A stretch of DNA of 64,000 nt from Lingula anatina (Eukaryota; Brachiopoda; Lingulata; Lingulida; Lingulidae). The notes under the pieces were generated by a model, which ran no database searches, was not told the origin of the DNA, and saw only the letters and a program-made list of their open reading frames with translations. Below are positions 1-8,860 of this stretch, piece after piece (within the stretch, counting starts at the first letter, position 1; the number at the start of each line of letters is the position of its first letter). The position numbers were made by a program, and so were the translations under genes. Where the stretch lies: contig NW_019775069.1 of assembly GCF_001039355.2 (NCBI RefSeq), positions 255,381 to 319,380 on the forward strand. The letters are read 5' to 3'.

Positions 1-3000
1 AAATTGTGCAAGCATACGTACATGGCCTTAAGGTGGCCCAAATTCTGTACCGAGTCCAGATATTTTTTAGCAAATTCGACGAAAGAAATAAGTAATAATT
101 GTTTGTTTCTGCACCTAAAGCTGTAGATATAGTATTTGATTAACATATTTAGGACATTATACGCATCTTTGTTATTTTCTTTTTTGTCAAGAATTCCAAA
201 TATAAATGTTGTTTTCCCTAAAGTCATATTCAGCTTGTCTTTGATTACATTTAAAAAGGTCTCAGTTACAGAACAATCCCATAGTACATGAATAATTGTC
301 TCCGTCTCTTTCTCGCACCTTTTGCAAAGGGGGGTGTTAACCAAACCAGTTTTTGCAAGATAACTATTTGTCGGTAATATATGTTGATTTATTTTATACT
401 GGAACCATTTAAATTTAGGACTGATAGGAAGGTTGAAAGGCAGTTTATTTATTAGAGACCACTCTTTGTCATTAATATTAAACAATTTATTCCAATTAAT
501 TTTGCCCTTTGAAATAGAAGCATTCTTACTAAGTATTTTATAAAAATCTTGGCAGCCCTTCTTACTTTTAAAGAAGATACTTAAATACTCTGGGAGTTTA
601 GGGAGCATTACTTCAGATTCGTTTATATCATGTAATTTCAAGTATCGCTTAATAATGCTTACCACCCCTTGATATTCTAGGAAGTTGGTCTGAATACCAT
701 ATCGCTTATTTATTTCTTCTTGTGAGAAAAAGGTAATTGTTTTAGTGTCTTTTATAAAGTCCCTTATTGCAGATATACCTTTATTAAACCAGTGCTTATA
801 ATATATTACCTTACTGTCTACTCTTAGGGCTTCATTATACCAGACAGGGGTGTCCAACACGGGCTTGTTTTTCCCCCTTAACTTGTCTTCCTTAACCCTG
901 AGTTCTTTCCATGCAAGTAACACATCCCCCCAGAACCGGTTTTGGCAAACTTTTAGACATTTATTCAAATACTCATTACCACCCACTGACAAAAGTTCAA
1001 AATTTAGATATTTAGCTACGATAATTTGCCATTTTTTCCTTTTTGTATAAATACGTCTAATCCATGTTAATTTTAGTGATGATATCAGTGAAGGCAAGTG
1101 TATCATTTTGATACCACCTTCATCGTAATTTTTAATAATTATATCCCGCTTAACTTTATCGATCTTTGAGTTCCACAAAAAGTGGAAGAGGTCACTCTGA
1201 AGGTCATTGATAAACCTTTGACTAGGATTCGGTAAGGATATAAACAAATGATTTAATTGGGAAATTATTAAGGATTTTATAATTATACACTTGCCGATGG
1301 GGGTGATCATTCTTCTGTTCCATCCATTAAGAATAGACTTAATTTTTACTAATTTCTTATCAAAATTAAGTTTGGGGATTTGAAATAGATTAACATGAAA
1401 TTCAATTCCTAAAAGATTAAACTGGTGCTTTCCCCAATCAAGATGCATATGTGGCAAAAATTTTAAATTACTGAACTTCATACGTCCTATCCATACTATT
1501 TTTGTTTTATCTTTGTTTATTTTCAACCCTGATATTTTTGAAAATTTATCTAATTCAATCATAAGTTCGGATAAAGACTTTTCTGAGCCATCAAGCATCA
1601 CAGTCGTATCGTCTGCGTATTGAGTTAATAAAATGGGGGCGTCATCAATAGTGATGCTTTTTATATTATTGTTATTCTTGAGTATTATTGAGAGTATTTC
1701 CGCGCATAAAATAAACAAATAGGGGGCTATTGGGTCTCCCTGCCTGCAGCCTCTTTTAATGTAAAAGGACTCTGAGAGATTGCCTCCTTGATTTATTGCT
1801 GCTTGTGCACCCTTATTAAAAGTATTTATCCATTTGATAATACTTTCACCAAAGTTTAAAAAAACTAGTACCCTGTCAATAAATTTCCACGACACAGCGT
1901 CAAAGGCCTTTTCGAAATCTAATAGCACTAACATTCCAGGAATATCGTTATCTTCTGTATATTGCATAATATCGTATACAGTACGGATACTTTCCCCGAT
2001 GTATCTCCCGGATATAAAACCGCATTGATCGTCTGAAATAAGTTTGCCCAGGTATTTCTTGACTCTGGATGCTATGACTCCGGAGGCTATTTTATAGGTA
2101 ACGTTTAACAAAGAGATCGGTCTCCAGTTTTTCAAGTATTGCTTGGGCTTTTCACCCTTAGGGAGACACGTAATTACACTTTGTCGCTGTGTAATTGAAA
2201 GTTGACCAGTCGAGTAACCCCAGTTTATGGATCTAACAACAAAATTGCCGAGCTGTGACCAGAATACCTTGAAGAATTCGACAGTGAACCCATCCGAGCC
2301 TGGACTCTTATTACTTTTCATTTTTTTCAGAATTTGGGAGGCTTCATTTAGACTAATTATACCCTCTAGTTCACTTGACTCAACATCTGTGAGCCTCAAT
2401 GGATAATTGTGCGGTAAAATTGTGCTTAAGTCAACATCAATCACTTCATTAGACTCTGCAAATAACTGTTCGTAGTAGCATTTAATTTCTTTTAAAATTA
2501 ATGTTTGGGTAGTAATTTCTTCTCCGTTATCTTTAACTATCTTAGGTATTATTTTTGAAGTGAAATTTCGGTTTTCTAGGTTTAAAAAATATTCAGTGGG
2601 TTTTTCACCCTCTTCCAGCCACTTTGTCCTGGATCTTATCATACTACCCCTTATTTTATTTTCCCTGATGTATTTTAGTTCCTCTTGTAATCTCTCTATA
2701 TTATTTGCGTTTAGATTGTAATTTCTCTCCAAATTGCTTATTTCTGTTATCAATTTTTTTTCTCTGTCGTCAACTAATTTTTTCTTATAAGATGAAACGG
2801 AAATGGTTTTGCCCCTGATCTCCATAAGTAGGGTCTCAAGAAAAAGTTGATCATTTACGGTAAACTGTATGTCAGAGTCCGGAATTGAGCAGATATTATT
2901 TAGGTTATAGACAGGAAGTGCATACTGGATTTTTATATTATTAATAAGTTGTTTTATATTGTCTATATATTCTAAATCATCAAGCAGAGAATTATTGAAT

Positions 3001-3752
3001 TTCCATAACCCTTTACCTTTCCTAAATGGGTTAAATTCAATATTAATCCCTACAATGGAGTGGTCGGATCTATAACTCGATTCGATATATGAGTTTTTAA
3101 TACTTCTTACAAGGTTTTCTGTCACAAGGAAAAAATCTAGTCTCGCTTGTTTAATGGGATTTTTTCTCCTCCAAGTATATCTCTTATAACATTCATGTTG
3201 TTCTCTATACACATCAACTAAACCATAAATTTCAATAAGTTCTAATACTTTTTTTCTTGCTTTTGGGTTGTTTATATGTCGATATGTCTGATCATAATCT
3301 ATTTCTGGATTTAAAACCAAGTTGAAATCACCACAGATAATAGAGTACTCATTATCGGTATCCTGTAGCCCCAATTCTATCTGTTTATAGAAGTCGGGAG
3401 AATCAAGATTTGGACCATATATATTGATCAATGTCACTTTTCTATCTTCTAATAAACAATTTAGTAATAGAAAGTTACCCGCATCGTCTTTTTTTTCACT
3501 GATTACTTTAACATCGGCAGTGTTATTTAAAAGTATAGCGACACCCCTCGAGTTCGACCTGTACGAGCTAAAATAGGCCTTATATCCCCACTCAGACCTA
3601 ACCCTTGATTCTATTTCTGACGTAAAATGTGTGTCTTGTAGGCATAGGATATCATATTTCTGTTGCCTTAAATAAGAAAATATGTCTTTCCTTTTTTGTC
3701 TATCCCCAAGACCCTGGCAGTTAACGGAAACAATCTTAATACAACTTGTCAT
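1..3752 (-). CDS. LINE ORF2: AP endonuclease + reverse transcriptase (partial, 3' end outside window)
   Basis: Encodes the enzyme that nicks target DNA and copies the LINE RNA there. I checked the frame from the ATG at 3750-3752 to base 3 codon by codon and found no stop: 1250 open codons with the terminator beyond the edge. Visible parts: an N-terminal endonuclease with NCQGL near residue 10, LQDTH (aspartate where many L1 elements have glutamate), IYGPN, GDFNLVLNP and a terminal SDH at about residue 231; then the RT with LLDFEKAFD (about 612), GCRQGDP (about 669) and QYADD (about 712); and a C-terminal CX2CX8HX4C motif at about residues 1143-1160. This layout is typical of L1/Tx1 ORF2p. The start is the first ATG, followed directly by the endonuclease fold. 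It is very probably an intact protein; only the C-terminal end is unseen. Confidence 0.93.
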   Translation of the reverse strand, partial: MTSCIKIVSVNCQGLGDRQKRKDIFSYLRQQKYDILCLQDTHFTSEIESRVRSEWGYKAYFSSYRSNSRGVAILLNNTADVKVISEKKDDAGNFLLLNCLLEDRKVTLINIYGPNLDSPDFYKQIELGLQDTDNEYSIICGDFNLVLNPEIDYDQTYRHINNPKARKKVLELIEIYGLVDVYREQHECYKRYTWRRKNPIKQARLDFFLVTENLVRSIKNSYIESSYRSDHSIVGINIEFNPFRKGKGLWKFNNSLLDDLEYIDNIKQLINNIKIQYALPVYNLNNICSIPDSDIQFTVNDQLFLETLLMEIRGKTISVSSYKKKLVDDREKKLITEISNLERNYNLNANNIERLQEELKYIRENKIRGSMIRSRTKWLEEGEKPTEYFLNLENRNFTSKIIPKIVKDNGEEITTQTLILKEIKCYYEQLFAESNEVIDVDLSTILPHNYPLRLTDVESSELEGIISLNEASQILKKMKSNKSPGSDGFTVEFFKVFWSQLGNFVVRSINWGYSTGQLSITQRQSVITCLPKGEKPKQYLKNWRPISLLNVTYKIASGVIASRVKKYLGKLISDDQCGFISGRYIGESIRTVYDIMQYTEDNDIPGMLVLLDFEKAFDAVSWKFIDRVLVFLNFGESIIKWINTFNKGAQAAINQGGNLSESFYIKRGCRQGDPIAPYLFILCAEILSIILKNNNNIKSITIDDAPILLTQYADDTTVMLDGSEKSLSELMIELDKFSKISGLKINKDKTKIVWIGRMKFSNLKFLPHMHLDWGKHQFNLLGIEFHVNLFQIPKLNFDKKLVKIKSILNGWNRRMITPIGKCIIIKSLIISQLNHLFISLPNPSQRFINDLQSDLFHFLWNSKIDKVKRDIIIKNYDEGGIKMIHLPSLISSLKLTWIRRIYTKRKKWQIIVAKYLNFELLSVGGNEYLNKCLKVCQNRFWGDVLLAWKELRVKEDKLRGKNKPVLDTPVWYNEALRVDSKVIYYKHWFNKGISAIRDFIKDTKTITFFSQEEINKRYGIQTNFLEYQGVVSIIKRYLKLHDINESEVMLPKLPEYLSIFFKSKKGCQDFYKILSKNASISKGKINWNKLFNINDKEWSLINKLPFNLPISPKFKWFQYKINQHILPTNSYLAKTGLVNTPLCKRCEKETETIIHVLWDCSVTETFLNVIKDKLNMTLGKTTFIFGILDKKENNKDAYNVLNMLIKYYIYSFRCRNKQLLLISFVEFAKKYLDSVQNLGHLKAMYVCLHN

Positions 3753-4793
3753 TTGAATATACGGCTCTAATAAATGTCGAGGTTAGCTTTTTCCCTTATT
3801 TTGCTTTTCATCGCTCTTACCTCAAAACAACTTTTTACCACCACCAGATTGGCACCGTTCTTCCAAATAGCTCCACCTATCATCAACATAAAAATATAAT
3901 GCAATAAGTACACATTAATTCTACTAGTGGACGAGTATAAGAAAAAAGGTAAAATTAACATAATTTGTCATTGTAGGCTATCTTATACTGTAGTGCAACA
4001 GCTTATCCGAGGTAAGGGCGTACGCCTTGAACCTCTCGCACTTACACTTGCTAGATATTCCCTTTCACTTACACAGAATAACATGAGCTGTAAACTGTCC
4101 ATTTTGACATACACACTAACACAAACGTTCACACACACACATATCCACAATACACGAGTCATCTCTACAAAATACCTAGGACGTACTACGAGTCCTAGAA
4201 AAGACAAAGCAGTGGTAACACTCACGACGCTTGCATACATCAACTAGCCGTCGGTCACGTGCACAGACACGGTGATTGTATTGTTGTTACAAATTGTAAA
4301 ATATCGGTATGTTCTATTTTACACATGTCGGCTGGGACACCAAGGGGCCCTTTTTGCGTTTGTGACATGAGCGAATAATTATAGGAGTTTAGTTCCCCGT
4401 CATTGCCTATTAAGCAATATATATATTGAGCAATGTGCACATAATCGTAGCCAAATACTCCCAATAGGTACGATGTCCCTTTCTATTCGGAGCGTACGTA
4501 TACCAACCGACAATGAAAATTGAGCATTGTTGAATACATCTTATATTTGCATGTATTGTCAATAGCTTAGCTAGTAGTACCACATGTATAACAGCATACC
4601 GTATCTCGAGAAACGAGAGTGTGTGGTCATCCGGTGCCCACATCAGCAAGACGCCTCGTGAATACCTGTATTATAAAAATATATGATCAATAACTCAAAA
4701 CTATATACAATTATTACTATCAAGTACACAACCGAGACACAGATAATCTGTACATATATTCACCATAGAAGCAGCTCACCCACACAAGCGTTT

Positions 4794-4848
<55 letters not shown>

Positions 4849-4879
4849 TTATCAAACAAACTAACCTAGCCTACACGAT
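3753..4879. other. Inter-ORF spacer of the LINE
   Basis: About 1.13 kb separate the ORF1 stop from the ORF2 start, whereas most two-ORF LINEs have a short gap or overlap. I see no convincing coding sequence. It contains an (AT)n microsatellite at 4796-4844 close to the ORF1 stop. The spacer could hold an old insertion, or it could mark the junction of two LINE copies inserted end to end. Confidence 0.5.
4796..4844. repeat. (AT)n microsatellite
   Basis: An uninterrupted TA dinucleotide run lies about 35 bp past the ORF1 stop (minus sense). Dinucleotide runs often form at LINE 3' ends, so it could mark the end of a separate ORF1-bearing insertion. Confidence 0.9.
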
Positions 4880-6112
4880 CTAATCTAATTGGAGAACGTC
4901 AATTGCAGACTCTTGATAATAACTGAATCTCTCTGAATTTAAGTGCTGTCCAAGCACCCTTGACACTACAATCAATCTATTTTCTACCCTCTTGGCTTCT
5001 AGGAGGTTGGCCAGTGTTTTGGCTACACTTACATCGTTATTGTCATTGTAATATACTGTCCAGGTACCGCCACTTTTTATTCTGTAGGCGTAAACAAGCG
5101 AGGCTCCGCTTACTTGACCGCCTGCTATTATGGAGGCAAGCGCAGATTGTGCGTCTTCGACTGAATTCACTCTTGTAGAGATTCCCATAAAGGAGTTACC
5201 CTTTGCTTTAGTTTTCTTTTCAGAGAACTTTATTTCATGTCGATGGTTTTTCCTATGTGTTGGTAGGTTTTTTAGACAGTTATCGGGCTTGCGATCATCT
5301 GGGGTATATAAGGAGTTATTTATATAGAGTTTTTCGCCCACTAACCTGTGTTTGATATTTTTTGCCCTTAATTCTTTCATGACGGGATAGAGCGTTCTTC
5401 TTCTTTCTTCCACCTCCTTGGGATACTGGTCAGTTATCCTTATGTAGGTGCCCTTCAGATTTTTGGTATATTTCATAACAGTTCTTTTGTCATGGAATGT
5501 CGTACATTTTGCTATTATTGCCCGCGGTTTGGGTCTGTTAGTTACCGATCCAATGCGATGAACCCTATCAAAAGACACGGTTTCTTCCGCGGGGATCTTC
5601 ATCTGTTGAATCAGCACCTGCCTCAGTGTATTCTCCACGTTTTCCTGCGGTCCAGTCTCGGGAATGTTATGAAATAGTAGGTTATCTCTCATGGATCTCG
5701 TTTGTAGATTTATCATTATCTGGTGATCCGTGTCGACTTGTCTTTGTAGGCTTTGTACTCTCTGCTCGCTAATATTGAGTTGTTCTCTTAGCACATTGTT
5801 CTCAGTTTCAAGAGCACTTACTTTCTCGTCCAGTTGGGTCATATTTTCATCGAGACTTTTAACCGAAATCTCAACTTGTTTGAGAGAATCTTTGAAGGTT
5901 TTTGTAATGGCGTCCAGTTTATCTTCGAACTTTGCCAAACAATCACTGATAATGTCCCTGATTTCGGTATTGTCTGTAATGAGATATTTGTCACCCTCTT
6001 TTTTCCTTGAGCTTTTATCCATATTGCTCTCTTTGATGTGGAGTTTGGCCAACGGTGTGTTTTCTGTACTGGATGATGAACTATGGGAAGTCCTTTGTCT
6101 TCCCCTTTTCAT
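4880..6112 (-). CDS. LINE ORF1: coiled-coil RNA-binding protein with IMPACT-like C-terminal domain
   Basis: A 410-residue protein starting at the ATG 6110-6112. Residues 1-40 are Ser/Lys-rich. Residues about 50-135 look like a coiled coil, with leucine/valine heptads such as VSALETENNVLREQL. Residues about 137-285 match the L1 ORF1p RNA-binding region (Transposase_22 type): RDNLLFHNIPE, FDRVHRIG, KPRAIIAKC, then a basic C-terminal-domain-like stretch with ITDQYPKEVEERRR. ORF1p binds element RNA in a trimeric particle. Unusually, residues about 307-406 (5194-4890) resemble the IMPACT/UPF0029 domain: VYAYRI, a polar stretch, LLEAKRVENRLIVVSR with a following LG, then ERF and AIDVL, all in the family order. 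The usual acidic-Gly motif of IMPACT is replaced by NDNND and the usual Ala-Thr-His before the YAYR strand is changed. The ORF1 assignment is strong; the IMPACT relation is a motif-level inference. Confidence 0.88.
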   Translation of the reverse strand: MKRGRQRTSHSSSSSTENTPLAKLHIKESNMDKSSRKKEGDKYLITDNTEIRDIISDCLAKFEDKLDAITKTFKDSLKQVEISVKSLDENMTQLDEKVSALETENNVLREQLNISEQRVQSLQRQVDTDHQIMINLQTRSMRDNLLFHNIPETGPQENVENTLRQVLIQQMKIPAEETVSFDRVHRIGSVTNRPKPRAIIAKCTTFHDKRTVMKYTKNLKGTYIRITDQYPKEVEERRRTLYPVMKELRAKNIKHRLVGEKLYINNSLYTPDDRKPDNCLKNLPTHRKNHRHEIKFSEKKTKAKGNSFMGISTRVNSVEDAQSALASIIAGGQVSGASLVYAYRIKSGGTWTVYYNDNNDVSVAKTLANLLEAKRVENRLIVVSRVLGQHLNSERFSYYQESAIDVLQLD

Positions 6113-6318
6113 TGTTTCATTGGCGCGATTTTTAAACGCACGAAAAAATCACTTTTATCGTCACAGTACCGGGAATCCTGCCCTTTTCCGCTGTCATTTC
6201 ACTTTATATTCATCCTCACACAGTCAGCCACAGTCCAACTACAACCGATCATATATAATTTAAGAATTTTGTCACCGTGGCCCCAGCTTGAGTGCTATAC
6301 CGTCGCCATCTTGAATTC
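6113..6318 (-). other. Probable 5' UTR / internal promoter region of the LINE
   Basis: Sequence between the ORF1 start and the assembly gap has no ORF of note and sits where a LINE keeps its 5' UTR. Its true 5' end may lie inside the gap. Confidence 0.4.
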
Positions 6319-6586
6319 NNNNNNNNNNNNNNNNNNNNNNNNNNNNNNNNNNNNNNNNNNNNNNNNNNNNNNNNNNNNNNNNNNNNNNNNNNNNNNNNNN
6401 NNNNNNNNNNNNNNNNNNNNNNNNNNNNNNNNNNNNNNNNNNNNNNNNNNNNNNNNNNNNNNNNNNNNNNNNNNNNNNNNNNNNNNNNNNNNNNNNNNNN
6501 NNNNNNNNNNNNNNNNNNNNNNNNNNNNNNNNNNNNNNNNNNNNNNNNNNNNNNNNNNNNNNNNNNNNNNNNNNNNNNNNNNNNNN
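6319..6586. other. Assembly gap (268 N)
   Basis: A run of undetermined bases just upstream (minus sense) of the LINE 5' region. Any ORF spanning it is an artefact. Confidence 1.
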
Positions 6587-6689
6587 GTGTTCGGTTATGC
6601 ACTCGGAACTACTCGGATGTCTCCGCACTCGACAATAACTATGTTGTTAGTATGGAGCTTGCGGAATCAGCCGAGGATTGCCGATTGAC

Positions 6690-6790
6690 GGTCAACCAAT
6701 CAGCGTTTTCACCAAACTTTGGTGAAAAATTTTGAAACATGGATTCGATTGGCTTATATAAACTAGGTCAAACTATTTTCGTCAGAGGTA
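6690..6790 (+). promoter_or_regulatory. Promoter-like block: two CCAAT boxes and a TATA box
   Basis: Sequence seen: CCAAT within AACCAATCAG at about 6694-6703, an inverted CCAAT (GATTGG) at about 6747-6752, and TATATAAA at about 6756-6763, with an initiator-like TCAGAG about 25 bp downstream at 6782-6787. The order and spacing suit an RNA polymerase II core promoter firing rightward. I see no coding exon after it, so it could serve a non-coding RNA, a distant exon or a mobile element. Confidence 0.4.
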
Positions 6791-6845
6791 ACTTGACACG
6801 ATGAAGATAGGCTATAGTGAAGAGGTTAGTGTCAAGTTATCTCTG
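6783..6845 (+). other. Hairpin: 17-bp inverted repeat at the putative start site
   Basis: The arms 6783-6799 (CAGAGGTAACTTGACAC) and 6829-6845 pair over 17 bp with one G-T mismatch and a 29-nt loop. It starts where transcription from the upstream TATA box would begin, so a transcript would carry the stem at its 5' end. Confidence 0.5.
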
Positions 6846-7969
6846 AAGCTCAGGGTGGGTGAGAGTTGATCTCTGAGGAACGGCAGGTGTTGAATAACCA
6901 TTGCTTAGGTGTGAACTAAGGCTTTTTGTAATTTCCCAGATAGTTACAGAGTAATGACGAGTGTCAGGAGAGCAGACTGGTAAGTCCGAGAAAAAATACT
7001 GTTTACCTCAGGAAAACTTGTTGCATATGAATTTTTCACCAAATTCTTAAAACTTGCATCATTAAATCTTTCATCATTAACCTTGCTCAAGTGAAGAAGA
7101 ACTTTACCACTAGTCTCTATTAGTTGTGTGCACACGTGCTGACACACTATAAAATAATTTCCCACCCACAATATCTGGGGTACTGGATACACGCACAGCC
7201 TTCCTCAAATATAAGTGCCAACGGTTAGTGGTGCAACAGTTACCAAACTTCTAAACAGTGTTTCACAGAGATTAATTTTAACTGAAAACAACACCAAGCC
7301 AACGTGAATTGATCACATAACATCAACGGGCTAAATTTAAATTTGTCTGAAGAATGATAACCGATGTTTAGTATGGTGAATGAATATTACAACAGATATT
7401 TTTCATTTTATCTTAACATGAAAAAGACCCAAAATTTTTAAAGTAACTATAATAATTTTTTTTTAAATGCAACCTTTGCCACCAATCTCTTAAAATTCAT
7501 TTACTGATGACAGTCCTTAAAAAATAATACAAAGACCTTGGTTATAATCTAGTTTAGTACTGTCATAACAATCAGTATTTATCTTCTGCCTTCTTTGCAT
7601 TGTGTGCTGCAGCTTTGTACCTTTTAACTTGACTTTCCAACCTAATAACCTAATAGCAATAACAACTAGAGTAACCAAGAGGCGATACCGATACAAGGTG
7701 ATTTATTAGTGTTTGTTCCTGACTTTTTATGTTGACACCTGCAAATATAAATAGCCAGTACGTGAAACCAAGTACTGTGTATAGATGTAGGGAATAGGTC
7801 TCCTTAGTATACATGTATCTGGTCTATTCCTTTATCAAAAATATTAATAACAATGATAACCATAAAAATGAACAAAGAAACGTGTAGCTGTCAGAGGATT
7901 GTTCAATCTCGACTTATAATGAAACAAAACGCAACGTTTTTTTTAAAATTTGTTTGTGTCCGTGATAGC

Positions 7970-7970
<1 letters not shown>
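6846..7970. other. No gene recognised
   Basis: AT-rich sequence without convincing coding potential or a repeat I could classify; only short chance ORFs. Confidence 0.5.

Positions 7971-7971
<1 letters not shown>

Positions 7972-8045
<74 letters not shown>
7972..8045. repeat. (AT)n microsatellite
   Basis: A long pure TA dinucleotide run. Open frames crossing it (Tyr-Ile repeats) are not genes. Confidence 0.95.
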
Positions 8046-8048
<3 letters not shown>

Positions 8049-8209
8049 GCAATGGTCGTTTTAATGTCGGTACTTTAAATCTCGATAGCGAAATACCACT
8101 CTGGAACTCTGGAAGTCATGCTGCAGATTACCTATGTAATTTCTACTATACTCCACTCAATACAGAGCTTGGAAAAAGATTGGAAAGGTTGCTATCACCA
8201 AAGCTTTCA

Positions 8210-8860
8210 TTTTGCGTCTGTGAAAATAGAAAGTCACACGCAAATAGTGCTGTGTATCGCGCCCTCATTGTGAGTATCATATCGTACGGAAGCGAATACT
8301 GTACGACTTAAGCTCTGCAGGAGAAGACCCCGCAAGCCTTTCACTGGTGCAGTTGTAACGTTAGTAAGTGACAGCGTGCAGCGAATAAGAGCGGGGAGTG
8401 TTTTGTAGTGTCACTTTAGTTGATTGACACGACCTTATTGTACTTAAGCGAAGAATGTAATGTAGACGGGGAGAACGATGTAAGAGGTTGAGTGGAGAGG
8501 AATAAACTGTAGATAGCGTAGTTAGGAAGCAATAATAAAGAATATGGGAAAACATGGAATTGTTTAGTTATTACCTCGCGCCACCAAGTCAAAGTCAGTA
8601 ACGTCGTCACACAGTCACCGGACTCTTTCCATCTCGTGAAACCAGTAAAAGCGTCACCATACCAACAATGGCGTTCTTAAGATGGCATATATTCAAACAA
8701 TGTATACTTTTTTAAGACAACGCAGGCTGAGGTGACCGAGACACGTCCGCTGCATGGAGAACGGCCAGATCCCAAATGACCTCTTGTCTGGAGAGCTGAA
8801 GAGCTGTTGGTCGACAAAAGCTCTGATTTCAAGAAGCCTGTAAGCGTGATACGTTTGCGA
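8210..8860 (+). pseudogene. Decayed LINE reverse-transcriptase 3' remnant, in two pieces
   Basis: About 8245-8345 translates as NSAVYRALIVSIISYGSEY, then AFHWC after a stop, resembling the region after the RT thumb in many LINEs (YRA..LS.LLYGSE..). About 8703-8800 translates as LRQRRLR, a stop, PRHVRCMENGQIPNDLLSGEL, like the usual continuation of the same protein. The pieces are separated by about 350 bp of unrelated sequence, suggesting an insertion. Several stops show it is dead. Clade not assigned. Confidence 0.4.

Larger units (their letters stand above)
1..6318 (-). mobile_element. L1/Tx1-type LINE, near-complete, truncated by window edge
   Basis: A non-LTR retrotransposon reads right to left: a short 5' region (6318-6113), ORF1 (6112-4880), a long spacer (4879-3753) and ORF2 (3752 to the left edge). 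Both ORFs are free of stops and frameshifts, so this copy looks young. The 3' UTR and tail lie outside the window and the 5' end meets the assembly gap at 6319, so target duplications cannot be seen. ORF2 has an AP-endonuclease, a reverse transcriptase with YADD and a C-terminal CCHC motif, the arrangement of the L1/Tx1 group. The spacer of about 1.1 kb between the ORFs is unusually long and contains an (AT)n tract. Confidence 0.9.

Noticed and set aside
3927-4247. Overlapping open frames on both strands in the LINE spacer (3927-4247, 3983-4243, 4255-4649)
   Set aside because: Short, mutually overlapping, no family motif.
4683-4883. Tyr-Ile repeat frames across (AT)n tracts here and at 7853-8311 and 26339-26733
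   Set aside because: Translation of microsatellites.
6083-6735. Long frames across the N gap
   Set aside because: Open only because N codons cannot be stops.
6783-6860. Box C/D snoRNA reading (GATGA followed by CTGA) at the hairpin
   Set aside because: The C box is incomplete and the spacing and terminal stem do not fit a normal snoRNA.
8353-8665. Solo LTR inside the decayed LINE
   Set aside because: TG..CA-like edges and AATAAA words are present but no target duplication or partner copy, so not listed as a feature.
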